This document shows, piece by piece, positions 10,328 to 21,997 of a stretch of DNA of 64,000 bases. The position numbers and the translations under genes are program-made. The stretch comes from Rhynchopus sp. YZ270_cl-10 (taxonomy: Eukaryota; Euglenozoa; Diplonemea; Diplonemida; Diplonemidae): positions 461,501 through 525,500 of the forward strand of contig OZ037846.1 of assembly GCA_964035575.1 (NCBI GenBank). Reading direction: 5' to 3'. Under the pieces are notes generated by a model. That model had not been told where the DNA came from, searched no databases, and saw nothing but the letters and a program-made list of their open reading frames with translations. Position 1 is the stretch's first letter; every line of letters starts with the position of its first letter.

Positions 10328-10745
10328 TATTTTTTTGGGAGGGAAAAAAAAAAAAAAAAAAGAGGGGATTTTTGGGCACTTTTGGGGACCCCTCGCCCGA
10401 CCCCCAGATGACTGGAATGATGGAACCTTAAAATTTTTCTGCTCGCTGCGTACCGTACCCCTTATTTTTTTTGCCTGCGGCGCCATTTTCCTTTTTTGCT
10501 CCGCAAAAAAGGGTTTGTTGAGTGACTGTGTGGTGTAAACCAGCATTTTTACACCGTACCCTATTTTTTTTCGCCTGCGGCGCCATTTATTTTTTTTCAT
10601 ACGGCTAAAGAATCGCAGGGTGGCGTTCGCGAAGTTTGACGAATACAAGCGCGTGCGAAGAGTAGTTATGCAGTGGAGAAAGGAATGGAAACCACCAACC
10701 CTGAACAGTACTTGACCTGCCTTTCCCGGGGGGAAAATTTTTTTT
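10328..10745. mobile_element. Segment flanked by an 11-bp direct repeat
   Basis: ATCAACTAAAT flanks it at 10317-10327 and 10746-10756, consistent with a target duplication, although clear inverted ends were not found. It contains two GCCTGCGGCGCCATTT blocks that also occur, in inverted order, inside the hAT-type element at 45022-45620. Confidence 0.45.
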
Positions 10746-10756
10746 ATCAACTAAAT

Positions 10757-11387
10757 CAGAGGTTTTTTTTGGGACCGGTTTTTTTGACCTTAGGGGGGGT
10801 GAGGTGTTTTTCGGGTTGCAAAATTTTTCGCGCGCTTCGCGCGCGAAGCCCCTGGAGAAGCTGGTTCGTGGGGGGTTTTTGGAATCAGTCCGCGCTGTGG
10901 TGGGGTCAATTTGACGAAATGGACAAGTTCTTGGCTTTTGGTCAACATCAAGGGCCAAGTGATCCTGCCGACTGAACAAGAAAAGGGGGAAACTGGGTCA
11001 AGGGCTGCCGCGCCGCAGGCGGAAATTTTTAGATGCCGTCCACTTTTTTGAGTTAAGTACCCAGTACCATGTCATACAATTTACAGTAAGCTTGCGCCGC
11101 AGGCGCACGGTACGCTACTTTTATGATTTCGCCCTATCCTTTTTTCTCATTCCTCGTTGGGTTCTACGAGCTCCGTCCGTCAAATTCTAGGAAAACACGC
11201 CACCCTCTAACTCCCATAGATGGTTCTTGGGGCGCGAGAAAGGTATCGGGGGGAGAGTAAGAGAACACCATCAAGATTTTTTTTTATTTTCCAAAAAAAA
11301 ATTTTATTTTCACCCCCCCAAAAGCCGGGAAAAAAATCGTGGGGGGGGGTGAAACCCCCCCCCACCCCCCCCGTAAAAAAACCTCTG
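10757..11387. mobile_element. Non-autonomous hAT-type element, 631 bp
   Basis: Ends CAGAGGTTTTTTT and complementary AAAAAAACCTCTG, with exact 8-bp target duplication AACTAAAT (10749-10756, 11388-11395). The interior has a GCGCGCTTCGCGCGC hairpin (10828-10850) and long homopolymer runs. No transposase. Confidence 0.88.
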
Positions 11388-11485
11388 AACTAAATCTGAG
11401 AAAATTGCGAATTTGACGATAATGGGCTGAGACAAAAGCAAAAAAAAAATAAAATAAAAGAGAGAGAGAAAACGCTTTTTGCAAA

Positions 11486-11589
11486 TACCGTATTCGTAAA
11501 AATGTTCGACCGTAAAAAAGGACGAACTTCCAGAAAAATCCTGAAAAGGACGAACTTTATTACGGTCGAACATATTTACGAATACGGTA
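11486..11589. mobile_element. Small hairpin element, about 104 bp
   Basis: TACCGTATTCGTAAAAATGT at the left is inverted at the right, and the arms continue through TTCGACCGTAA. It looks like a miniature TIR element; a TA or longer target duplication was not settled. Confidence 0.75.
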
Positions 11590-11780
11590 ATGAAATCCAA
11601 GTCTTGCGGGTGATTAGTCACGTATCTAAATAGAGTGGGAAAAGCCCGTTATATGAATGATCACATAGACAGACAACACATGGAAAAATCTAAAGGTGTG
11701 TGGGGAAGGGGGAGAAAAAAAAAGAAGGAAAAATTGGGAAATGAGTCGTGTCCCTCTCTTTTGCAACTCTAAAAAAGAAA

Positions 11781-11832
11781 GTTTGTGAGATGAACCTAGC
11801 ATCTCGTGCTTAGTCTCACCTTGAGATCACAA
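11781..11832 (+). repeat. SINE-like family E copy
   Basis: Contains GAACCTAGCATCTCGTGCTT within an outer stem GTGAGA/TCTCAC. Other copies are near 15632, 28660, 28971, 35682, 44148 and 57126. Confidence 0.55.
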
Positions 11833-12081
11833 TTGCAAAAATAAAAATAAGGAAAAAAACAAACAAAACATGAGGTTGAAAGATCAATCCTGCCTGACAC
11901 ATCTTGAAGAGATTAAAATATTATTTTCAATCGAAAGATGGAGTTTATCCACCAGTGTCGTCTCCTCTTTTTTTTGCTGTGTCTCTTTTGAAGAGAGAAA
12001 GGGAGGAGTTTTTTGTTGTGTTGTGTCGACAATCACCCTGCTATTGCAGGATCCGTAGGTCGTCCTCAACTCTGTAAAGTA

Positions 12082-13158
12082 CAGGCTATTTCCTAACTCT
12101 GGGGCGTTTTTTCCAAAATTTCGAAAAAGAAATGCAAAAAAAGTGCGGCATTTTTGTGAGGTTTTTTTCCGCCCAAGAGGGCGTTTTGTTGCATTTCCGA
12201 GCCAATCCCGGCTTGTGGTGGGGCATATTCGGAAAAATGGACAAAAATTTAGTGACTTAAATTTTCGCAAAATATGAACCCATACTCGTAAACAAGGGTC
12301 ATTTTCAGGAAAATTCGGAAAATTCCGACATTCGGAAGCAATTTTCCCCCTGAAAAAAACAGTGGGGTTTCAGCTCCAAAACATACCGCGATTGGAATTT
12401 CCGGAATCCGCCCGCGCTGTGGTGGGGTCACTTTGCCGAAATGGACAAATTCTTGGTTTTGGTCAAAATCCATGTAGGGTAAAGAGGGCCAAGGTAAATC
12501 CCACAACCAAATTTTCTCTCCCTGATCCTGACGTCTTGAAACATGAAAATGCCCGAAAACACCGGCATTTGCATTTCCGGAATCCGTGCGTTGTGTGGTG
12601 GGGTCAATTTGCCGAAATGGACAAGTTCTTGGTTTTGGTCAAAATCCGTCAGTGTAAGGTAAAGGGGGCAAGTGTTTGCCTGTAGAAACTGGTAGGGAAC
12701 AAGAAGCGCCGCAGGCGCACGGTACCCAACTTTTTTTTTTGTACCTTTTCTCCACTTTCTTTTGATTGCACGAGCCGATTGCTCTCCACGGTGGGGTCAT
12801 ATGTGTCCAAAAACACTCTAAGGTACTATTATTCTGAAATAAGATTCAATGGTTTCTTAAGGAATCCTCATATCGTGATCTCTGAAAACCCTCGAAAACG
12901 AACCCCGCCGGAGGCGGATTTTTTTTTAACACATGTGCGCAAAAATACTTTTTTCTTGCTTATTTCGCACATTTGGGAGTACGGGACCCCAACATTTTTT
13001 TCCCTGGTCACTTTTTCCCAGACAGAAGTGCCCTACCTACCTTCCCCCTTAGGCGAAAAAAAAGTGCGGCAACCGGGAAAATTTGGTCGGTAAAAAAAGT
13101 GCGGCATTTCCAAAATCTCAAATCCTAAAATCGAAACTCAGATTTAGGAAATAGCCTG
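12082..13158. mobile_element. Non-autonomous hAT-type element, 1077 bp
   Basis: Inverted ends CAGGCTATTTCCTAA (12082) and TTAGGAAATAGCCTG (to 13158) with exact 8-bp duplication GTAAAGTA (12074-12081, 13159-13166). The interior has three diverged copies of a block with GTGGTGGGGTCAATTTGCCG (near 12215, 12418, 12594). A related block is inside the element at 10757 and another near 62390. No transposase. Confidence 0.9.
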
Positions 13159-13280
13159 GTAAAGTAGCTTGATTTTTTTTTTTTTTTTTTTTTTTTTTTG
13201 TTTTGCTTTATTGAAAGACGATCTCCACGAGAAACAACAGATGAATTCATAAAGTATACATTCCATTCACAAGAAAGAAA

Positions 13281-14178
13281 GTGAAGTTGATAGCAGGGGA
13301 GGAGCTTGGGGGTTAAATCGGGTCAGATTGACCCGATTTCCTTAGGCCCCATAGAAAAACGGGTCAGGGCAAAAAAAAAAAAAAAAAAACTATAGATTTT
13401 GTGGGGAAAAATCAAAAAAATAGGGTACTCTACTTGTCGCATGAGGGGGTCTGAGAAGGATGAGGAACTGCTATGTGACCCCATCGCGACGAGCACGAAG
13501 CTCAAAGAAGCCAGAGTGACCTCATACGCGCGCTCCACCCCGATCAAACCGAACCCAAGAGGGATGCCGAACTCGACCTAGCCGTTACGTCCCACCTTTG
13601 CGCAAAATAACATGGGATCGACAGACGGGTGCAACCTTATGCGAGGCAAACAAGGGGGCGTTCAGTTTTTTGTACGCGGTTGGAAAAACTGGCACTCCAT
13701 CTGGGTGTGGTGGCAGGTACACTGCCTGAACATACAGTGTGTAACCGCCACCGCTTCTCACCCGGTCATCGACGCCACCTGCACCCTTCTCAAAGACACG
13801 TGCCGGGGTTTTTATAGAGGCCACCAAGTGCAAAACCTCGCCACCGACTACGAAATCAAAAGCGCTTGCTCACCTGAACTGGTGAGGGCCTACGCACACA
13901 TTCCACACCTCCATTGCGCAACCCTACCTTGATGACCTAATCGCCAGTGTCAAGGGCAACATGCATTCCGCGGGGATGGTGCAACACTTGTGTATCATCA
14001 ACGTGTACCATTTTTGTGAAACGCGCCTTCTCATTCTGCATGTGTTTGTCTTCACAAGAGCTTTTCCGCCGAAGGCGGAAAAGCTCGGGACCTGACCCGA
14101 TTTAACAGAATTTGACCCGATTTTGCCCCAAATCCATATTCCAAGCTCCTGCCCTGCAAGTTGATAGTGCAACAAAAA
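13281..14178 (+). mobile_element. SINE-like family C copy split by another element
   Basis: GTGAAGTTGATA stops at 13292 and the sequence resumes as AAGTTGATAGTGCAAC at 14158, followed by an A run. The 9 bp AAGTTGATA on both sides are the target duplication of the element at 13293-14157. Confidence 0.7.
13293..14157. mobile_element. TIR element with 9-bp target duplication, 865 bp
   Basis: Ends GCAGGGGAGGAGCTTGG and CCAAGCTCCTGCCCTGC are inverted with one mismatch. The exact 9-bp repeat AAGTTGATA flanks it. Subterminal GACCCGATTT blocks are repeated at both ends. The ends resemble hAT but 9 bp favours a Mutator-like or other class; unassigned. A 106-residue frame inside (13612-13932) has no recognisable motif. 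Confidence 0.85.
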
Positions 14179-14309
14179 AAAAAAAAAGAAGAAAAAAAGG
14201 GGGATAATAGCTGTGGCAAAAGATGTACCCAAGACTAACAGCTCTTTGCATTTTTTTTTCCAATAAAAAAAGGGAGGCGGTGGCGTGGTAGTGGCAGAGT
14301 CGATTCTTT

Positions 14310-14372
14310 TTTATTGAAAACTTGGTTGCATTAGTGTAGACACCCGAGGATGAACTCCACTATACAAAAACG
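14310..14372 (-). repeat. Retroposon 3' tail, uninterrupted copy
   Basis: Read on the minus strand it carries the same end as 4203-4917 and 50206-50273 (TGGAGTTCATCC, then CTACACTAATGCAACCAAG). It shows the empty target of the hAT-type insertion at 4257. Confidence 0.65.
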
Positions 14373-14799
14373 CTTTTATGTTTGCACCTTGCAGTCGGCT
14401 ATGGACCGGACAGACACAATACACAACATGGGGAGGATATGTTCGAGTAGTAAAGTAAAATCAAAAAAAAAAAAAAAAGGTGAAGTTGATGATGTAAAAC
14501 GGCGTCGTAGCACGACAGGGGTAATTGCACACTTGACACATCAGGGAATGTCAAAAAAAAAAAAAGCCCACCCCACCCCCACGCTACCCCCACCCCTGAG
14601 TGCTGTACTTTGGTTTTCTCGCAAGAAAATTGTAGGCCACCAGCATTTTTTCCTGGGGGAAAAGGGGAGAAAAAAAAGGTAAATTGATGGATGAGCCATG
14701 GCAGACCTCTAAAAGTAAACTTTTTGTTGTGCGAAGGACTGAACCTGCAGAAGCGCTAGAAAGACGAGAGAGGAACAGAAAAAGAAAAAGAAAAATGAC

Positions 14800-14885
14800 T
14801 TGAAATACAAAAAAAAAAGACCCTCTCGTGAACAGTGTACCTTTTTGGTACAAATGACTCGATGCACCGTGGAACCCTAACCATG
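14800..14885 (+). repeat. SINE-like family D copy
   Basis: ACTTGAAATACAAA, an A run, then CCCTCTCGTGAACAGTGTAC, continuing to a GCACCGTGGAACCCTAACC block that has a counterpart near 37110. Confidence 0.6.
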
Positions 14886-15358
14886 CACAGTCAAAATATA
14901 GTCGACGGAAGTACCACAGTGGCCTATGGTGTTGCTTTTACTTGTATCACAACGCGGAGAGGAAGGGGGCTGTGAGTCATGAATCAGGTAGGCGGTGAAC
15001 TGTATAAAAAAAAATAAAACAAAAACAGGGCCCACCAGAAAACGTGAGAGAGGGAGAGAGAAAGGAATGCAGGGTGGGAAGAGTTTAAAAAAAAAAAAAC
15101 GTAACAAATTGACTACGTGGTCCAAGAAACGTCGGGAGGGAAGTGAAAAATAATAATAACCTCTGGGGTGGCTGAAGGGAGGGTGATTCGCACTTCTTGC
15201 GCACTTCTTTCAGCCAGACCAAAAACAAAATAAATTCGAGGGCTGACTAGCACTTCTTGCGTACTTTGTGCACCCCCCCATCCAGCTACACCATCCTAGG
15301 TCCCACCTCCGATGTCTGTACTCCCGCCTATGCTTGTTATCACTGTATTCCATTTTCT

Positions 15359-15435
15359 TTTTTTTTGATAAATTGTTGGAGTTGTGTAATTGCCTCGGGT
15401 TGTGTTGCCACAGTTGACGCAATATCCACTTTCTT
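15359..15435 (-). repeat. SINE-like family B copy
   Basis: Read on the minus strand it ends CCAACAATTTATC followed by a run of A. Family copies at 27269, 44921 and 61343 share a core that reads TAGTGTAGTTGCCTCGGTTG on the plus strand, resembling a polymerase III box A, and GTGTTGCCACAG. Confidence 0.65.
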
Positions 15436-15631
15436 TTTTCCGTCGATATCGACAGTACCCTCCCTTAGGGCTGTACTCGATGGTTGGCGCAAAGCCTTTT
15501 CACACTTTTTTGGTTCTTTTCTTTATTTCTTTCATTTTCGTAACAACTTCTTTCCCCCCCGGTACAGTATTCTAAAATAAACTGTATTTTTCTAATTTTG
15601 AACAAAAAAAAAATACAAAAAACAAAAACAA

Positions 15632-15672
15632 AACGTCTATGAGAGGAACCCAAGCCTCTTGGCGCTAACTTC
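15632..15672 (+). repeat. SINE-like family E copy
   Basis: GAGGAACCCAAGCCTCTTGG followed by CGCTAACTTCTACC is a diverged member. Confidence 0.4.
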
Positions 15673-16044
15673 TACCCTAAAGAAAGGGATAGGGATTGCA
15701 TAGCAGGCACACCTCTGACTGACCCACCTACGATGTCAGCCATTCGGATGAGAGCACAAAAAAATATATCGGTCGATATTGCACCATGTGCGTTAAAAAA
15801 AAAAAATGGGTTTGTACATCATCAACAATATGAATCTGCAAAAGCCTGCATTTCACCACAGTTTGGTATACAGTAGGACAAGTAATATTGGCCACCAAAA
15901 AAGTCGCTAATTGTAAGAACACCCCAAAAAAAAATCTGAAAGAAGAAATATCCCTCTCGGTATACACAAAAAAACCCTTTCCCCCCCATCCCTCCCCTCC
16001 CTTCCCTTCGCGGACTTAGCAAGAAACTTTTTGACAAGATACCC

Positions 16045-16251
<207 letters not shown>

Positions 16252-16273
16252 AAAAAAAAAAAAATACTTGAAA

Positions 16274-16345
16274 TACAAAGTGAAGTTGATAGTGCAAAAC
16301 GCCTCTGGGACGCAGACTGCACTGCCACTCCGCGGGTTATACCCC
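16274..16345 (+). repeat. SINE-like family C copy
   Basis: GTGAAGTTGATAGTGCAAAA, then CGCCTCTGGGACGC, then CCACTCCGCGGGTTATACCC. TAGTGCAAAACG resembles a polymerase III box A and GGGTTATACCCC weakly resembles a box B, so a tRNA origin is possible. It is preceded by ACTTGAAATACAAA, the start motif of family D. Confidence 0.6.
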
Positions 16346-16427
16346 ACGAATACAAAAGCACATGACCAACCCCCAACCCATGCCCTACAATCCATTTCGT
16401 GGTTTTACAATCTGATAATAAAAAAAA

Positions 16428-16763
16428 CACTCTACATTTTCTACAGCTGCACCGACGCCGCTCTCCCTGGCATTCCCGCGGCCCCACGCTGCCTTCTCAC
16501 AAAGAACGGTGCATTTGTCGACGGATCAATAATACCCGCCCTGGAAAATCATCTGTCACCCCGGTTGCAGTGACCTGCGATCCTGGAGCAACTTTAGACA
16601 AATCCAATCCTTCGATGGTCTCCGCTTCACTCACCGCCCTTCTCCCTTCGTCTCGGAAGGAGGGCACACCATCTTCAAATGGATCTGCTGGAGTTCGTAT
16701 GGGCTGTCTCCGTGGAGGTCTTGGGGGAGATTTGTTTGGGGTATTCATCTGATAAAAACACAC
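16428..16763 (-). pseudogene. Truncated tandem duplicate of the copine 3' end
   Basis: It repeats the last part of the neighbouring copine gene, including TPNKSPPRPPRR and VAPGSQVTATGVTDD, but lacks about 135 bp corresponding to the end of the second SH3-like segment. The junction TCTGATAA(TA)AAAA occurs at both duplication borders. It lies just 3' of the intact stop codon and would not be translated as part of the copine. Confidence 0.85.
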
Positions 16764-16774
16764 TTCTACATTTT

Positions 16775-19633
16775 CTACAGCTGCACCGACGCCGCCCTCC
16801 CTGGCATTCCCGCCGCCCCTCGCTGCCTTCTCACAAAGAACGGTGCATTCGTCGACGGATCAATAATCCCCGCCCTCCTTGGCAGCAAATTCCAATACGG
16901 CAGACACCGCACACCAATCGACATGCCAAAGTCTACAACCACCTCTTGCGTTGGCGTTACCACAACTATGGTTCCGTTCCTCCCGTTTAGGTTCAAATCA
17001 TCTGTCACCCCGGTTGCAGTGACCTGCGATCCTGGGGCAACTTTAGACAAATCCAATCCTTCGATGGTCTCCGCTTCACTCACCGCCCTTCTCCCTTCGT
17101 CTCGGAAGGAAGGCACACCATCATCAAATGGATCTGCTGGAGTTCGTATGGGCAGTCTCCGTGGAGGTCTTGGGGGAGATTTGTTTGGTGTATTCAACTT
17201 AAACGCAGCAGGACCGTAAGGGTTCACCCTCCGCCCCGAAGCGGTCGGCGAATCTGCAAACCCAACTGGAGGGGTATACTCACGTCGCCCCCGTCTGTTG
17301 TTGATGTTCGGCGGCATCGTTGGCGTCCCTGCTGTACCGACCCTTTTAAGACATTCTGGTTTGAGAGAGGCGCGCGCCCCGTTGTGTTCAATGAGATCTA
17401 CCAAAACTTTGCCATTCTGCACCCCAGCCACCTTCGCAACAGTACCATTAAATGCGGGTTGCTCTTGAAGTCCGTGAACTTCAAGCATATCGCCGATCTC
17501 CACTTTTCGGTTGTCTACAAAAATTTCATCGGTATGGGATAATACAGATTCTTGCCTGGCCTTCATGAAAGGGGTGCGAAGGAGTGAGTCATCGCTGAGT
17601 ACAATAGATTCTCCTGTGTTCGATGACGCGGCGTCTTCGTGGTTTGGTGTCTCCATATGTGCGGATGCGTCGAAGTTTCCTTGATATGTTGACCCCCTTT
17701 TGAGAAAGTTTGTGTCCAATTCCTTTGTCTTTTCCATAGAATATCCGCTCATCTCCACCCAACTCAAAAAATGCTTCGGAATCCTCGCCAACGCAGCGCG
17801 AGCGAAATGATCTGGGTCCTTCCCCTTAAAGTCCTTCCACGACACCAACGAGACAATCTCCCGCACAACGCTTTTCCCGCTAATCACAGACCGGAGGTCC
17901 GATCCACATAATTTGCGAAGTTTTTGAAACCCTCGGACGCCTTCTTCTCGCTCTTCGGGGGTAATTCCCCCAGAGCCCATACCCACCATAAGAATCGACA
18001 TAGGTGCTTTAGATGCCTCCACGATAAGATCTATGGTCTCTGTGATGTCTTCGATATTTTCGTCGGTGAAGATGACGGCGAGTTGATACGAAGGTTGTTC
18101 ATTTGCCCCAGCGACGTCATCATGGTTTTTTAATGTCATCTCCAGAATGCTGCGAAGTACCGGCGCTAAACAGGTTCCTCCGTGCACGCCTTTTACCTGT
18201 TCTGCGCATTTTTCGTAGCTTCGGATCATTTCGTCGACTCCTTGGATTTCGAGTTTGTTGAGATCGAGGGAGAGTGGGAAGTGATGGTACACTTTGTTGT
18301 CCGCGAGGACTGCGCCGAACCCGAAGGCAGGGAACATCTGGTCGCGATCGTAGCGGCCGACAACGTGGCAGACGGCTTTGATTGCGCTGGTGAAGTCGTT
18401 GGGGTTTTCCTCCGGCTGTTCGTGGATTGCGTGCATCGCTGACAACGAAGAAGAAAAATTAAACGCCATCGAGCAATTTATCTCGAACCCCATCTTCACA
18501 TAATCCAAGAACGAATAAGAGGTGAGCAACTCCACCTTTTTGATTATGATCTCCCCGGAGTTGACGTATTTCTTGTTTAAACTCTTTTTTTCGTTCAAAA
18601 GGGGGAGGGAAGTGACGACTCCTGAGGTAAGCGCAGCGAGGGTGGTTTTAGACTGCCCGATCAACTGACTTTTTGACGTATCCAAAAAGTTGTAGTCATA
18701 CAAAGAAAACTGCAACGGACACAAATACTTATTATTGCACAGCCGATACGTCTTGATGTGCAACGGCTTCCAATCAGGGTTCACTCCCTTCTGCAGCGTA
18801 TCCTTCGTCATAAACTGCCGTGTAATGCTCGTTGAGGCTACCGGCATCATCTGATGACCCTGCACCCTGCTGATTAACACATAATAATTTGCTAGAGCAG
18901 ACTTCAACCCGAACCGCGTTTTTGGCCGCGCAAGGTTTTTTCCGGTCAGATGCAAAATGATTTTTTCTTGTACATTTTTGACCAATTCTGCGGTAATTTG
19001 GATTTTTGCCACCTTCGCCTCCCCAGAACGCCCGGTAGTGATCAAAGAGAATGCGTTAGTGGCGAGATCAAAGGTCCCTGCAGCGAGAGCCTGCGCCTTG
19101 TCAAATGCTACGGAAAGACCGAGGTTGTGGTGTGCGTTGTCCCGTTTCATTTTCAGCTCCCCATCATGTGGTTGCCCTCCGGTGTCCAATAAATCCTGCA
19201 AACATACAGTATACTCCGCAAGAAATACTTGATCTTCGATAGGCAATTCATCATGCTTTTCGTGATAAACCTCAAAATGGAGCATAACCTGATCCGGCGC
19301 ATGAGCACGAGAATAACTACATAAAATCGGCTGAAGAAATACTGGTGACAACGTATTTTGCTTCGTTTCAGTCTTTCCTAATAAGGTATGATCCTTTTTG
19401 GGTAAGCTTTCCTCCCCTTTCATGAACATTCTGCATATCACGAAGGGGTCGGATCGAGAGAATTTGTCTCTATCGGGAAGCCCGGTGCACGATACGGAGA
19501 GCTCGACGTTCCCCCCGGCGCCGTCTCCCTGTGCTTCTAGCATAAGCTCTTCTACGTCAAGTGCGTCGTCACGACTCGTCTCATCGATGTCCGCATCTTC
19601 CCCTCCTCGAAGACAACACAAATACCCCCCCAT
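16775..19633 (-). CDS. Copine-like protein with C-terminal SH3-like extension
   Basis: 952 residues in one exon. Copines bind phospholipids in response to calcium and recruit partners through a vWA-like domain. The start MGGYLCCLRG offers Gly2 and a Cys pair that could be lipidated (inference). C2A covers about 42-190 (LPDRDKFSRSDPFVICR is typical), C2B about 205-350, and the copine vWA domain about 370-640. The usual vWA metal-site start DFT.S appears as NFSSSLS, with Asn for Asp, so metal binding is uncertain. The extension (about 640-952) is Pro/Arg-rich and holds two short SH3/KOW-like segments with FNGTVAKV and LNGRNGTIVVV, around 735-795 and 866-925. A similar LNG-x2-G pattern begins the protein at 51908-53835. 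The last 110 residues are partly duplicated downstream. Confidence 0.93.
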   Translation of the reverse strand: MGGYLCCLRGGEDADIDETSRDDALDVEELMLEAQGDGAGGNVELSVSCTGLPDRDKFSRSDPFVICRMFMKGEESLPKKDHTLLGKTETKQNTLSPVFLQPILCSYSRAHAPDQVMLHFEVYHEKHDELPIEDQVFLAEYTVCLQDLLDTGGQPHDGELKMKRDNAHHNLGLSVAFDKAQALAAGTFDLATNAFSLITTGRSGEAKVAKIQITAELVKNVQEKIILHLTGKNLARPKTRFGLKSALANYYVLISRVQGHQMMPVASTSITRQFMTKDTLQKGVNPDWKPLHIKTYRLCNNKYLCPLQFSLYDYNFLDTSKSQLIGQSKTTLAALTSGVVTSLPLLNEKKSLNKKYVNSGEIIIKKVELLTSYSFLDYVKMGFEINCSMAFNFSSSLSAMHAIHEQPEENPNDFTSAIKAVCHVVGRYDRDQMFPAFGFGAVLADNKVYHHFPLSLDLNKLEIQGVDEMIRSYEKCAEQVKGVHGGTCLAPVLRSILEMTLKNHDDVAGANEQPSYQLAVIFTDENIEDITETIDLIVEASKAPMSILMVGMGSGGITPEEREEGVRGFQKLRKLCGSDLRSVISGKSVVREIVSLVSWKDFKGKDPDHFARAALARIPKHFLSWVEMSGYSMEKTKELDTNFLKRGSTYQGNFDASAHMETPNHEDAASSNTGESIVLSDDSLLRTPFMKARQESVLSHTDEIFVDNRKVEIGDMLEVHGLQEQPAFNGTVAKVAGVQNGKVLVDLIEHNGARASLKPECLKRVGTAGTPTMPPNINNRRGRREYTPPVGFADSPTASGRRVNPYGPAAFKLNTPNKSPPRPPRRLPIRTPADPFDDGVPSFRDEGRRAVSEAETIEGLDLSKVAPGSQVTATGVTDDLNLNGRNGTIVVVTPTQEVVVDFGMSIGVRCLPYWNLLPRRAGIIDPSTNAPFFVRRQRGAAGMPGRAASVQL

Positions 19634-19999
19634 AGTGTAGGGGGGGTAGGGTACGTGAAGGTAGAGGGAGTCCTGAGGGGGAGAAGATGGAGGTTGTGAG
19701 ATGAAGTGGGGTGGGGTTATGTGTTTTGTGGTTTGGTTTGAATAACGAATTTAGAGTGGGGTAACCCCCTGAACGGAGTGTAGCCCGTGGGAGGGTGTGT
19801 TTTGCTCCCACACCTCTTTCCTCGAGAGGGAAGATGGAGGTTGCGAGATGAAGTGGGTGAGGTTATAGGGAGGGGTGTGTTTGTGTTTTGACAACCAATT
19901 TAGAGTGGGGTAACTCCCTGAACGGAGTACAGCCCACTGTAAGGGTGCTCTTTCCTCGGAGGGAAGACGGAGGTTGTGGGTGACGTCATAGGGGGGGGT
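19634..19999. repeat. Diverged tandem repeat upstream of the copine gene
   Basis: Two to three units of about 145 bp share GAAGATGGAGGTTG(T/C)GAGAT, AATTTAGAGTGGGGTAAC and CCCTGAACGGAGT (units near 19684, 19830, 19966). The region is the 5' flank of the copine gene and ends at the target duplication of the element at 20000. Confidence 0.75.
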
Positions 20000-20939
20000 T
20001 AGGGGGTGGCAAAAAGGCGGTTTTAGTGAAATAAATTGAAATCCGAGCTCACAGAGGCTCCAAACACAAAATCTCTGGCGAATATGGATTTTTTGGGGCT
20101 CAGGAGGGGGGTGTGCCTGGTCACAGGCCTCCAAATGCGCCCAGAAACATGAAAAATATGAAAAATTGACTGGTTTTTCGGGGTTTTCGCACTTTTTGCA
20201 TTTTTGGGAAAACAGCGTTTTTTCACCCATTTTTCGAAAAAAATATCAAAAAACGGACATCAGATAGTGAACAAATACCCAAAATCACCCCAAAAGTATC
20301 GAATCTTTTCAAATACATCTGTTTTTCACACTCTAGACGCTCTGTTCGGGGCCAAAATCTCATTTTTAGGTCAAAAAATCGTCCTGTTATCGTCCTGTTT
20401 ACCGCGCGCGCACCATTCCTCAAACCCGTTGGGCCACTTTCTGACCACTGCTGGGTGGTCTGACCACCCAGAGCACCCCCATTTACCAACCTCCTACCAC
20501 ATTTTCACCGAATTTCAGACCCAAAACTCTCTCTGTACCCCCAGAAATGACCCCAAAAAACACAGAAAAATTCACTTTTGCAACAGTCACGGCTATTGCA
20601 AGCACCCGGACAGCGTTTTTTTACCCTTTTTTCACGGGTTGCCGACGATCGTAGTACGAAATTTTACGATCGTAAAATTTTACGATCGTTACGATCGTAA
20701 AATTTCGTACTACGAAATTTTACGATCGTAAACGATCGTAGTACGATCGTAGACGAAATTTTACGATCGTAGTACGTTTGCCAAACGAAATAACGAATAT
20801 CGCTTGAAATACCGTTCGATATTCCTTGCATGGTGTGCATGAAGCACACACAAGGTATATCAAACGATAATCAATCAGATAAAACGTTACATCATTGGAA
20901 AATTGTTGGCACCGCCGCCCTGTCTTCGTATTTATTACG

Positions 20940-21720
20940 TCGACAGGCCAAACAACGTTGGGCTCAGAAGAAGCAGTGCTAGACAGTCACTGGGGATCAA
21001 CATGAGAACCAACTCCCAACAACACAGGCTACCGAAGTAGCAGGTGGGGTGTTGCGGGTGTTTGGGGTGAAAGAAAATCGATTTTGGTAAGTTACAGCAG
21101 AAAATTCTTAAGTTTGCAATAGCGAGAAGGGTTACACTGCTCTTGCGAGCTGTGAACCGGTAAGGTTGAGAAGGGTGACACGGCATACAAGTACAAGTAC
21201 AAGTAAGACGTACCTTCTGCAAAGGCTGAATTCGCAATTCTAAGGGATATGAATTCAGCCCCCACATGTTTTTTTGAGATAATCATTCCATGGTATACTA
21301 GGCGTTCCCGAAGAATGAATCACCCCCTCCTCGTTCATGCAAACTCAAGAAAATTCTGAAGTAACTACAACCTGGCGTGCGGGTACAGATGCATTGCTTT
21401 GTTCTTTCCTCAAAGTCATGTGTGATCTCTCGGGTCTGTACTAAAGTCAGTGTTTAGATAAGCATCCACTTGACTCGTTCTAACAACCGTTGAAATCTAG
21501 AACAAAACAACACACTGCCCCTTCTCACACCAAGCCGCCATGCTTCAAGAGCATGCCCTGGGCAAAAATTACTGTGACAAAAATTAGTATTCTGGGGGAA
21601 CGCAATATTTTCTTGTGTCTAGTCCTCCGCAAGCAGAGGACAGACTTTCCGGATCCCGAAGTCGAATTTCTTGCACTAGCTATGCTCCCTGGGTTAAATG
21701 GCTATAGCAGTGACTGACTA
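20940..21720 (+). repeat. Shared transposon core, copy in element 1
   Basis: Starts near ACAGGCCAAACAACGTTGGG and ends near GGCTATAGCAGTGACTGAC. The same succession of blocks occurs at 48620-49400, inverted at 46690-47400, and at 59000-59640. It probably derives from a coding region: a frame in the 46690 copy has HKECEMC and FLCLV, faintly like the Cys-rich C-terminus of piggyBac-type transposases. No intact protein remains. Confidence 0.8.
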
Positions 21721-21997
21721 AGAGTTTCATAATAATTAGGGTGGTCTATGGGGTGGGTTAATGGAAAAGTTGGTATATAAACCCGACTTTTACGATCGCC
21801 ACCTGGTTTTGAAATAATTGCACCAGCTCTTCCGTCGGCACTGCTTCGCTGTCACGATGAAGGGTCGTCGGTTCGGGTACCTGTTAAGAGAAATTGAATG
21901 TAAAAGTAGAGACTACAACAAAAAAACAAACAAACAAACAAGAAGCCGCCCCGTACCCCTTAAACGTAAAAGTGACATTTTTGTTGACAAAAAATAG

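Noticed and set aside
13612-13932. 106-residue frame inside the 865-bp element as a transposase
   Set aside because: No DDE-type or zinc-finger pattern; frames of this size are expected by chance.
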